Source: Sycon ciliatum
Taxonomy: Eukaryota; Porifera; Calcarea; Leucosolenida; Sycettidae
NCBI RefSeq assembly: GCF_964019385.1
Contig: NC_088649.1
Span: forward strand, 20,733,508 to 20,797,507
Direction: 5' to 3'
Length of the DNA stretch: 64,000 bases
The position numbers and the translations under genes are program-made. The notes under the pieces are model-generated. The model worked only from the letters and a program-made list of their open reading frames with translations. It ran no database searches and was not told the origin of the DNA. Below, one piece after another: positions 1-10,605 of the stretch. Position 1 is the stretch's first letter; every line of letters begins with the position of its first letter.

Positions 1-2476
1 GCCTTGAGAAGGTGCCAATCTCCTGGAAATGGAACCAGCCATGCTAGTTCGTCTCCGTACTCTCTTATGAGCGAGAGGAGGTGATCATACGTCTTTCCAT
101 CACCCACAACAACGAGGTGAGTAAGCATGCGCCCAACACCATACAATGCTTGCAGGCAGCGCAGAGCATTCAGCATTGTGTCCTTGCTGTCAGCAGGATC
201 ACTAGTCACACCCAGGTAGAGAACCTTCGACTGCTCAGGCCTCGAGGGGAAAGTCGATTTGAAATGGCCCTTGAGTGAAGTGTGGCCATCTGTTGCAAGG
301 AACTCATGGTGTAGTTTGCTGAAGGATCGTAAAACGCCGGTATCCTCATTTGTGGGTATAAAGGCTTCCATGGTCAGCTTGTTGCGGTTGAACCATTTTG
401 CGCTCATTGCTGGCGGTAGAATATCGGGTGGGGAACTAGTTGGGTTCACGGTGATTGTCACTGGCGGCTGTAGGTTAATTACTGGCAATTCTGCAGGCGC
501 AGTGGTTTCCTGGTGATAAGAGACTGCTGCTGTGTCCTCTGGGTTCTCTGTGTTTCCTGCAGAACACGATGTGGACTGGTCACAATCACCAATTACGGCT
601 GATTCTTGAACACACTGGAGCGCGTCGTCACACTGTGTCTCAGGTAGGCAAGGCATGCCTTGATGGACTTTAGCTGGGTTTTTCTGCTCAACTGCCGTTC
701 TTGAACGTGACCTGCCTCGCTTAGCAAGTGGCTCGGCATGCTGTGAAAAACAATGGAACCCTTGATGGGGTGCTGGGCGTTCGTTGCTACAGCAGGTAAT
801 ATCTCCAGTTAGGGGCTTTGGGGTGACACTCTGAATGGATGTACCATGGAAGCCCCTAGACTGATCACCACAGTACATCCGCTTGCCAGGCTCGTTCTTG
901 TCAATGTTGTCGATGGTTGCGATGGAGAACTAAGCAAAGGGGATGTTGGCATTTACCCCTGCCTCAGAGTTCTTATCTATGATGGTCTTCTGATAGCGCT
1001 TGTAGGTATCAATTCCTGCTGTAGCACCAACCCTTGATAGGACTCGCATGAGCTCTGTCGACTTGCTGTGTGCTTCAACAAAGTCAGATAGAGTTAAGTG
1101 AAAGGGGAACGTGCAGGATGGCACAGCTGCATGCATCATGCAGGACAGTATGAACAGGCAACGGACGCGCTTGATGTGTTGGTAGGGGGATTTGGCTGGG
1201 CAGTTTTGCTTGCCGCCTTCCTCATTACCATAAACCATCAGCCACACATTTCGCCAAAGACCGGGGTTTATTTCAGTGATCACTGCTTCTAGCTGCATTG
1301 CCGATGCTTAAAGCGCGCTGCCTGCTCCTTCATGAGGTCGTGCAGTCTGGGCACGGACTCGAGTGCATCTGTTGTACTGGAAAATGTTGTTTTGCTGCAT
1401 AATTCTTCTGCATTCTGCTGCGTTCTGCCGTTTTTCAGGGTCTCAGCTCGTGCAGTGGCCAGGGACTTGAATAAGCACGAGGCCATGTCACAACCAGTTC
1501 GGTACAGCAGTGTGCCCTGCTTCCGCCCTCCAAATGACCCGTGCTGCAGATGCGTGCCTAGCTTTGCCTGTAGGCTGGATAGCAGCCACCGATTGTTCAT
1601 CTCAGCCTCACCATCAGTTAGGGCTGAGTGATGATCAGCAGCTGTGGCGAGCAGAAGGGCCCTATTCTCGAACAATGTCTGCCCGACGAATACGGCCGTT
1701 GAGATGAGAGCTGCTTCACACCCCGATGCAGATGGCGTCTCCTTTCGCAGAGATTGGAGGAGCACCTGGAGCTGGTGGTCTGTGCTCCGACTCTCTCCAT
1801 CAGCATCTACCAGCTCCAGCTGTACCTTGTAGCATGTAAGGCACAGGGTGCTATCGCCACTTATACTGATGCCATGCGCAACATTCAGCTGGTGCTGGAG
1901 AGCACCTACATTGGGGCATTTGCGTTTCGTGCCCACGATGCGTGTGCTGCACATGGCACATGTGGGGCGGGCCACATCATGCAGCTGCATGTTGTGCTTG
2001 TTACATAGGCACAGAGTTGACATGTCTGGTATCTTTTCTTGTAGCGCAGCCTGTAGTTCAGCAGCTGTCATCGACACTGCTGCATGCCGTGGCAAGTCGC
2101 AGCCGGCAACTGAACATACTTGCACCGCATTTCCCTGTCTATGCTGATCTGGTGTGGGTGATGACTGTAACTCCGTGGCTTCCGTGCTTGCTATTTCTGC
2201 TGGCTCTGTAAATCTTGACGCTGCTGCTGTTGCTGCTTCTGTAGTGGTTGTTGCTTGTGGCTGTTGATGTTGCTGTGCAGCCTGTGCCTTCAAACGCTTC
2301 ATGCATTTCTTGCATATGCATGCATCTGGTTTAATACCTGGATGTTTGGTGTTATCCCAGTTTTCAACTGAGGCTGGGTGGGTATATCTCGCATCACGTG
2401 GTGTCTCCTGGCACACAAAGCAGGGTCCACACTCTCTACCAGGGTGCAATTGTGTACCCAAATTTGGCCGGCCCAT
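1..2476 (-). pseudogene. DUF6589-type protein, decayed, 3' end off the window
   Basis: Reading the minus strand, an open frame from 2476 to 1289 encodes an N-terminal cysteine-rich region with repeated CxxC pairs (CGPCFVC, CICKKC, CAMC, CLTC), probably zinc-binding. A second frame, 1298 to 930, continues it, and the first frame's downstream part runs open to position 1 once a TAG at about 931-933 is passed. That last part holds the hallmarks I associate with DUF6589 proteins: IDNID, then YCGDQSRGFHGT, then GDGKTYDHL and finally VPFPGDWHLLK at the window edge. So there is one frameshift near 1290-1298 and one in-frame stop. The function of DUF6589 is unknown; such proteins are numerous in cnidarians and other invertebrates and often look repeat-like. 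An intron in place of either lesion is possible but no clear splice sites were seen. Family assignment rests on remembered motifs. Confidence 0.65.
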
Positions 2477-3494
2477 ATTTGGGCATGGGGTGGCCGGACA
2501 CCTGCCAGCGTTTCAGACGCTGTGAGTACCTCCTTTGGGACTCTATATGTGTGGACGCGTTCTCTCTCCGCTCTTGCAACATTAACAAGCAGCGGCCCGA
2601 AATAATCTGCGACGTACCTACGAATTTCGAATTTGAAAAAACGGAACAAAAATGTCGAAGAAAAGTGATCAGATGTTTGGAGACCTATTCAAAAATCCGC
2701 TTGATTAGCTCTCCACTCACCCTCGAAGCACTGGAACTGCGCAAAAGCAATCGATATCTCAGTGTTTGTCCACAATGTCTCCACAACCAGTTGTCTAAAT
2801 CCTTCAGCAAAATTGAGAGCACCACCAAAATGCTCTTCAAATTTCCCGCGGTTGCAAATAAAATGAGGACCCTTTCTGCAGATTTTTCAAACTTGGCGCA
2901 TCGACTGCTACCTCCTCGACGCTTCAGGTGGGGAGGGGCGGATGGGCGAGTCCTACTTGCCGCATTCAGTGCTACATGAAAAAGTACTCACACTACGAAA
3001 ACTGTTCGTGCATCTCGTACACCGACCAAAGGTCAAGAGCCAGGAGTCGTGCAGACCCGACAAAACCCAGGGTTTGTGCAAGAGTACATGAAAACCGGTT
3101 TTCATGTACTCTTGGTTTGTGCGATCCCTGGTCAGGAGGGTGGGCACTGTTGCGTACATTTCCAACGGGGTCGAGCACGCGTCTGCAGTGCAGTACGGCA
3201 TCACAGACTGCGACAGAGTCATACGAGGATACAATCAATCACGTCCCTGACAAGAGAGTCAGGGAAGGGCGGATGGGAGAGACGGGGCGCTCTGGCGGGA
3301 TTTTATGGTACTACACCCTGGTGCAAATCAGTCCACTGTATCTGTATGCATTTCCACCCCCAGCATGCAGCCAGCCAGCCCCTCTCAGCTCACTGCACCG
3401 GGACCGTACCGGGATTTTTTTAATTTTTTTTTAATTTTTTTACTATTTTCACATAACCAGCTCGAAAAGAATAAGGAAAGACGGAGAATAGGGT
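2477..3494. other. No gene recognised; AT-rich tract and palindrome
   Basis: No open frame here resembles a known protein. The stretch contains a perfect 36-bp palindrome (listed separately) and a T-rich run at about 3414-3442 immediately before a reverse transcriptase fragment. Confidence 0.5.
3079..3114. repeat. Perfect 36-bp palindrome
   Basis: The 36 bases are exactly self-complementary around a central ACCGGT, with outer arms CAAGAGTACATGAAAA and its complement and no spacer. The similarity does not continue into the flanks. Its role is unknown; it would extrude a cruciform or mark a small fold-back insertion. Confidence 0.9.
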
Positions 3495-4135
3495 CATGTT
3501 CGATTGGTCATCGGTGAGGACGTCCAAAAAGCGGCAGGGTGTCTTCAGTTGTGTGCTGGGCAGGAGAGCAGAATTGAAGCTGCGATCCATGCTATGCGAC
3601 AGGTGTCTGAGAGCCATGAGTGCGAGTATGTCCTTCTTGCTGATGCCACAAACGCTTTTAACAGTCTCAACAGGGAAGTGTGTCTGCGTAATGTCCAACA
3701 CCTGTGCCCAGCGCTTGCTCCGATCGCCATAAACTGCTACCGTCACCCGGCCAGTCTGTTTGTCGGCGGGGAAACCATCCCATCCAGCGAAGGCACCACT
3801 CAGGGCGACCCAATCGCAATGCCCCTCTAGCTACGCGATTGCCACGCTTCCACAACCGCAAGCAATCTCGTGTGACGATGGCACACAAGCGTGGTATGCT
3901 GACGACTCTGCGGCTGGTGGGAAGACGACGGGAGTCCGTAAGTGTTGGGACAGTCTGGTGGAGAAAGGGCCTTCATTCGGCTACTTACCCAATGCAGCCA
4001 AGTCCATCCTTCTCGTCAAGCCTGGGTACGTGGACGAGGCTAACAGAGTGTTTCAAGGCACTGACATCCAGATTCGGTCGGATGGTGTCCGCTACCTGGG
4101 GTCTGGGTCGCCAATCGGATCCACGGAGTATGTAC
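3495..4135 (+). pseudogene. Reverse transcriptase fragment, RLE-type LINE family
   Basis: Two overlapping frames, 3504-3830 and 3760-4143, together read as the central palm of a non-LTR reverse transcriptase. The first has motif A (LLADATNAFNSLNR) and motif B (TTQGDPIAMPL). The second has motif C (WYADDSAAGG) and the downstream YLPNAAKSILLVKP and VRYLGSGSP blocks. A frameshift near 3830 separates them. These motifs match a family common in cnidarian and sponge genomes, of which other parts occur at 37.7-38.3 kb and 47 kb in this window. The fragment starts abruptly after a T-rich tract and ends where the TIR element at 4136 begins. It is not a working gene. Confidence 0.8.
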
Positions 4136-5179
4136 AATTATAGCAATAAAAACTGCTTCATGGCAGTTTTCTAAAAAAGGTTATTGTGTTCTAGTCCATG
4201 GACCCCGTCTAAAAAGTAAGAAATTAACGAAATGTGATAGCTGAAAATTAAAATTTCACACAAAACCTCACAATAATCACACACAGGATGAAAAGCGAGA
4301 AGACCTTTTCCCCTCGTGGTGCTCTTTCCTATTCGTGCATGTTGGCGCAGTACTCGTACAAGTCACCCGTGAAGTGTCAGACCAAGATGGACTCTTGGTC
4401 AGACTAAACAAGTGTTGAAAGCAGTATTTTTTTAACCCTTTGGAGTCCGTAACTTTTTTGCTTCCGCAGAATTTGTGGCAGTCACGAAAATGCGCACTCG
4501 ATTTCCAACATAACTTTGGTTCTACTTCACCGATTTCGAAGATCTTGGGCTTGTTGGAAAGCTCTTGATGAGAGACATACAATGAGCCCAAACTCGCAAA
4601 GAGCAATATTCCTTGTCCGCCACAACGTGCCCCAAACGCGAGTCCAGCACCAGATCAGAGACGAAATCGGTCTCCTGTAGCCATTTCACTGAATCTAGCT
4701 CGGAACTGTTCAAATTTTTTCGAGTAGAAGCTTACCTTGCCGTGACTTCGCGCAGCGCTGGTCCTGGCACATGCCGCCTGCCATGAAGCTGGGAAAATCC
4801 CTTTTTTTCACGCACTGCTGACTCGCAGCACGCAGCGCAGAAAATTCGAAATGTTTGATCGCTCGCCGCTCACTCAAACTTCATCGGAGAGACTTTGGAC
4901 CTGTTCGAGGCGATAGCGGAGAGTTTTCTCTACCATCTAGACCCTTCGATTGTTGAATTTGGACAAGATTTGGCCGAGAACCGAAAGTTTGACTGCGCCC
5001 ACATGCATACAAAATGCATGTGATCCTCAAGTGTTGTGGTTATTGTGAGGTTTTGTGTGAAATTTAAATTTTCGGCTATCACATTTCGTTAATTTCTTAC
5101 TTTTTAGACGGGGTCCATGGACTAGAACACAATAACGTTTTTAGAAAACTGCCATAAAGCAGTTTTTATTGCTATAATT
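4136..5179. mobile_element. Non-autonomous DNA element with ~140-bp TIRs
   Basis: The first ~138 bases (beginning AATTATAGCAATAAAAACTG) recur as the reverse complement at about 5041-5179, with only scattered mismatches. The interior has no convincing coding region. The element interrupts a reverse transcriptase frame on its left. A target duplication could not be fixed because the outermost bases are AT-rich. Confidence 0.75.
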
Positions 5180-6865
5180 TCATTTGTTTTTTTAGCCAAG
5201 GATATTATAATAATTGTGTCACCAATAGAATACCCTAAATGATGGCCTACATGTAGCGCCTCAAACATGTGAATCATATCAAATTCAATACGGTATTATA
5301 CGCACTGATGTGCAAGCCTTTTCTTGCAGAAAATGGCACTAGTCTTGCATCTTCATGCTCTTCTGCAGGGGAATCATATGGGTAGTGGCGGTGATACTTT
5401 TTTTATACGCAGGTCAATCTGTGGATGTTGCTGTTGCAGAATTTCATTACTCTGTCATAAAATTATCTTGTCTTTCAGAAAATTCAGATGTCCACACCCT
5501 AAATCACATTTACTTGAGAATTGTAACCAGGTGCGTTCCGCAGATGTTTTTGTTGATTCTGTGTTTATAATTATTAGTCATGAGTTGTCGTGATAAGGTC
5601 ATCCGGCATCATATTGTACTGAAATCATAACCCTGTTGACGTCGATAAAACTTTTGGAAGTAGTTCAATGACTTCAAAGTGTTACAAGTCCACGATTGTC
5701 TAAAACAACACAGCAAAGTAGGAACAATAAACATGTATTAAATTGTAAACAAATACATTCTTGAGTCCGACACCTCGTTCCAACAACTACACTGATCCTG
5801 GGGATATAACGGGCAAGGATATATGGTTGGAGGTACTGAGAGATAAACAAGGCACTCCATAATAATAAAATATTACACGACTTTGGGGTACGCACCGGCG
5901 GATTATGCCGGCATAATTATTGGCATAATTTGGTTGTTGAAAATTTGGAGCATAATTTGGCATCCTCTCGGAGGTAGGAGCATAACTACACGATTATACC
6001 ACAGTTCTTCTAGTGTGTAGGATACAATTATTGTGTTCAATGCATCTTATCAGTGCTGGTGGTCTGCATGGTAAAGGGTTCGGAGGTCATGCAGATAGGG
6101 TTTTCAATGAAAAGCAGGGAAGAAATCATGGCAATACTGAGTATTGTATGCTCGAACTCGTCTTCTTCAAAGTTCTTTCTCACACTGACACAGTAGATCT
6201 ACACGTAGCAGGAGATGCGAGTGCATCACTGGCAGCATCAGCCTTCATCAGGTATCCCGTGGCGGACGAGATAGTGGCGGGTAGTCCGCAAAACTCCGTT
6301 TACATGTACATGTACATTACATTTGTACATTATGCATGTTACGAAGTCATGACCTCTGGATTTTAGCAGTCATGACATGACTGCAGGCTATCGATATTGC
6401 TCGAAATTGATGTATAGTTGATGTTGGGTCATGATGGAAGGAGAAGTGTAGCTACGGGAGAGATGAGCTGATTATTCGCAGGTAGAGGGTGAAATCGGTT
6501 GGACGACTCAAGAGTATGATGACTACGAAGACCGTGAGTTGAACATGATAATTTTCAAAGGTAACTCAAACTAATTTGGCAATGAAATAATATGTTTACT
6601 GAAGTACAAAAGAAATCAAGTGATGAATAGAAGAAGTAATGTTTTCTCTTTTTCATGTTGATCTCTTACATGCATGGACACCTTGATATGGGGATACTCA
6701 TGTATTTTGTTGTACTTATGGCCACTTGCAACTTGCAAGTACGAAAAAAGCACAATTTTCCGAATTTTGAGGCTCCATAAGTACAACAAAGTGAATATAT
6801 ATCCCGGGTGCCAAAGCATAATGAGGATTTTACGAGCATAATGCGAGAATCCTTGAAAGCTGGTC
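5180..6865. other. No gene recognised; contains dispersed repeat B
   Basis: No coding sequence is recognised. About 5685-5850 is a dispersed repeat whose second copy lies at about 38258-38500; both share the block around GAGTCCGACACCTCGTTCC. Around 5900-6000 the GGCATAATT motif recurs several times. Confidence 0.5.
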
Positions 6866-7235
6866 AACTCACCTGTCATTGAGTAATATTCCGTGAAAGG
6901 AGGTCTCAGCAGAGCGGAAGCTAAATAAGCCAGGACACGAAATATCCGAAACAGCTTATGCAAGAAGCAGTTCCAAAGAAGGAACTTCCTCGCGCATGCA
7001 CATCCGAAAACGGACTGCATGCACTGCAATTGCAACGCGATGTCTGCCGTGCACGTGCACAGCACGCGCGCGTTGGTAGATTTAATACCGCGCACCTTAT
7101 GTAGAAACTTACGTAGCCTAAGTGAAATACCGAGCACCTTACGTAGAAACTTACGTAGCATAGCGATGTCGTTTTTTTCTGCCATGTGAACACAATAATA
7201 GAAAAGCTGACAGGATCGCTTTTCTAAATGTGGGG
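6866..7235. repeat. Dispersed repeat family A, copy 1
   Basis: This stretch, starting near GGTCAACTCACCTGTCATTG and ending near GACAGGATCGCTTTTCTAAA, is closely repeated at about 20100-20452. Inside it, the short block CTTACGTAGAAACTTACGTAG occurs in two near-identical copies about 50 bp apart. No open frame in it resembles a protein. Confidence 0.7.
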
Positions 7236-9430
7236 AGAGTGAAAATTCAAACTTCAGTTCGAGCGTCAAGTGGTAATCTCCACGAACGACGTCAAATTCC
7301 TTCACCTTGGGGATCGCCAACACCTTCAGTGCAATCCTTGCAACCATCCTTATGAGTTTTGTTGTTGTCCGTGGCCAATTAACTCCTCGATATCGAGATG
7401 AACAAATCAGTGATTATCAGGGGCAATGGCGTATCAGCGTCAAATCCTGTTTGGAGCGGAAAAGCGTGGTCCGTTCTTGCTTTTTTTTTGGAGCGTCAAC
7501 TCTCGCTTTTGCCGCTTTGGCGGCAAGTTACTATGGAGATTCGGATTATAATCCTAGGATTATTTCGATTTTGCCGCAGTCTGACCAGGCCTTAAGGGCG
7601 CGCTCACACTGCGACCATGAGCACGCGTCCATGCGTCAGCAAAACGCAGAAACGTGGGAGTCGTGCTCACACTAGGCCTCGTACACGCGTAGACGTGAAG
7701 TTGTCACACAAACTTTACGAATTGCAGTTCGTATCCAAAAGAGTTCGTGCGTTTCCTAATAAAGTTGTGACCCGTTTTGGATGTAATTTTTCGCATGTTG
7801 CATGTTGGAGGAAGTGCCTCGTGGCTCCTGGCTCGTATTCTTGAAGTCGACGAAAATGATTCATACAATCAGGTAGGTTCGGACTCTTGAGGGACTGCCG
7901 CTGACATCCAAGCGCTTTCGCTTTCCTGACCTCGTGGTCAGAGCAAGTGCCAGTGCAGTGGAAATTCCGGTAGTGATTTCTTTCGTCTGTTGCCGAGATG
8001 AGAACTGTATTTTCCGGTGATATGTAACTGAAATGTCTTGAGGTATGGCATTCCATCATCGCAGAAAAGTAGAGAAAGATGATTTCCGAAACCGAAAAGC
8101 CAGACCAAGCTGCCATCGTATTGAACGAGTACACTGTAGAAATTGGTCACTGACCCGATCACAACGAAGCAACTACAAAAACAACAACAAAATCGACATC
8201 GTCCAAAAAGGGCAAAGAATGCATATATGGCGGTGCGTGCGTGCAGGACCAGAGGTAAAGACTATGTTGTCTTTCGAAATAGTTCTTCATCACGCTCGCG
8301 CAAATGATGTTTCTCATCATGAACTCGTTCCGACGGTGTGACACGGCGATGGTCTTTGGCGGGGCACTGGCTTGGCGAAAACGATATCTTCTTGTGCAAT
8401 ATAACATTGATCGGCTGCAGATGAGTACAGTCACTTCGTGGTTGATCCTATAGGAGGGCAGCTGCCAGGAAAGAGGCAGGACTCATCGAAGACGAAGCGC
8501 TCGCAACAAACAATAGCACTCGAAATATCTCGTAAGATTTAGGGCCTATCGCTTTGAGCCACAGCGCTCACAGCCTTGCCTACTTCATCAAAGTGCGCTC
8601 TACATGTTCGTTGACCTCTTCACACTACACAGAAGAGCGAAACAAGGATTATGTCTTAGCATTTCCACTCCAACAGCAGACCATTACCAGTTCGCAAGAG
8701 AAAACTACAAAGGGCTTTGCTTTCTCTCGCATCGTCTCTCTTGCATGCAACTAACGAGAAAACCGTGTACTTACCCTCGCAGTCACGCGCGAACTATCAA
8801 ACACGTCCTGTGCCGCATGCTGATCAGGTAGTGCCATGTATGTGTTGTACAGTGTACTCTCAGTTGACATGCCCCCTTTCGAACCCAGACAATCTTTTCG
8901 GGATTGGTCTATTTGCCATCTTCCGGTTGACGCTGTGTTCGTAACTCTTCACCAATTTTTTTGAAAATCACGAGGGCGTGATAATCTGTAGGAAGGGAGG
9001 GTGTAGTATCCCTGCCCGACCAATACGGAAGCAGTACGGAACTAATACGGAGCTTTGCCTGATGTATATTTAGTGTATCTCCGTATATAAGCGTACGGCG
9101 TCTGCTGCATAAAAGCTGCTGCGCATTTCTGTTAAGATGAGATTTTGATAATAACGAGCTATTCAACCTCCAGGTGTGCTCCGTTTCCAATCGTTTTCAC
9201 TGTTTACACCGTTTACACGAGAACGAAAACGTTTCAAAACACTTTGAAGGACGTTTCCATTTCATTCCGTTTAAGTATCGTTTTCGGACGTTGTCGCGTA
9301 AACGATAGTAGTAAACGCAACGATTTCGTTCCGTTTAGGTCCTACTTCGTTGTCGTGTAAACGCAAATCGTTTTCAATCGTTGTCGTGTAAACGCAGCCT
9401 AAATTAGAATAGACGCCGAATAGGTGATAG
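7236..9430. other. No gene recognised
   Basis: No coding sequence is recognised. About 7590-7680 contains GGGCGCGCTCACACTGCGACC, which resembles the terminal repeats of the MITEs elsewhere in the window but has no clear partner. About 9190-9400 is rich in GTTTACACG and CGTGTAAACG blocks and ends with GTAAACGCAGCC, probably a decayed fold-back element related to those at 31.7-32.6 kb. Confidence 0.4.
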
Positions 9431-9449
9431 GATGCGTCAGCATAAACAT

Positions 9450-9990
9450 ACTTTGGAAGAGAGATCCCGTCGTCTCCAAAATAAGCGTGAACGAGCGATT
9501 CAGCGCCGGTCAGAGGAAACGTCGGAAGAGAGATCCCGTCGACTCCAGAACGCCCGTGATCGGCAGAGTCCGCCGGTCCCAGGCAACGTCAGGACAGACA
9601 TCCCGTTGAGTCCAGAACTCCCGTGATCGGCAGAGTCTAAGCCGGTCCCAGGAAACGTCAGGACAGACATCCCGTCGAGTCCAGAACGCCCGTGATCGGC
9701 AGAGTCAGCGCCGGTCCCAGTAAACGTCAGGACAGACATCCCGTCGACGCGCAGAAAAACTAAATCTACAGCCTATTTTGACGTCGGACAGGATACGTAT
9801 TTTAGGAGACTGTAAAGTTATCTAATGTCCAAATTTCGACGTGAGCAGCAGGTCACTCGCGTTGATTTTTCGACGTGCGAGCCAAATAACGCGAGCTGAA
9901 CTTTCGCGTCGCAGACATCCCGTCGACGCGCAGAAAAACTAAATCTGCAGCCTCTTTTGCCGTCGGACAGGATACGTATTTTAGGAAACT
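9450..9990. repeat. 69-bp minisatellite plus ~90-bp direct repeat
   Basis: A unit of about 69 bp, recognised by GAACGCCCGTGATCGGCAGAG followed by CCGGTCCCAG and GTCAGGACAGACATCCCGT, is repeated three to four times to about 9750. Since 69 is divisible by three, each frame stays open across units; on the minus strand this gives a repeated GMSVLTFPGTG motif. A block beginning CAGACATCCCGTCGACGCGC at about 9735 recurs at about 9912. Confidence 0.8.
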
Positions 9991-10605
9991 GTAAAGTTAT
10001 GTAATGTGCTCCACAGGCAACCATGCATTCGGCGTCGTCATTTGCTCAACAGGTCAATGTACATGTATTACTACAAAAAGGCCAGAAAATCCGATTACTG
10101 TATTAAAATCAACTAATTTTCGCTGGCGATTTCATTTCGCTGATTTCGCCGCTTGGTACCAACCGGCCAAAGTAAATCGCAGGCCAAAGTTTGTCATAAT
10201 TATAGGCAAATGATGCATGATTGAGCAATGGATGCATGTGAGAGCAAAAATACCGATCGATTTCAAATTAGACGTGAAATTGCGCGTCACGTCGGAAATA
10301 ACGTGCATCTTGACCCCTCTAATAGAGAGGTTTCTATTTCTCATCGGCCAAAATTTGCTGATTTACAGTATATGGAGATAAAAAAGAAAAGAAGGAGCAA
10401 ACCAAAAGTAGATGATTATTAGAGAAATAACAATCCGCAATAAATTCTGCAAATACTTTTGCCTAACTCATAATGGCTTGGCTGTTACGTCAGTTTACAG
10501 TTCCGATGCAGTTTTTGACGCTCCTTTGTAGTGTGTTTTTTCCTTAATCGTTTTGCCTGCCAATTTCATAATATGTCATAAGTCCAGTCTATCAGGAATC
10601 AAGAA
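9991..10605. other. No gene recognised; probable 5' flank/5' UTR of the LINE
   Basis: No coding sequence is recognised. The right part lies immediately upstream of the LINE ORF1 start at 10606 and may include its 5' UTR, but no boundary or target duplication is visible. Confidence 0.35.

Noticed and set aside
2398-2979. 193-codon plus-strand frame
   Set aside because: It overlaps the N-terminus of the minus-strand DUF6589-type gene, with no recognisable motif or composition.
9450-9760. CRISPR-like array
   Set aside because: Units are directly adjacent with no unique spacers, and the window is eukaryotic.
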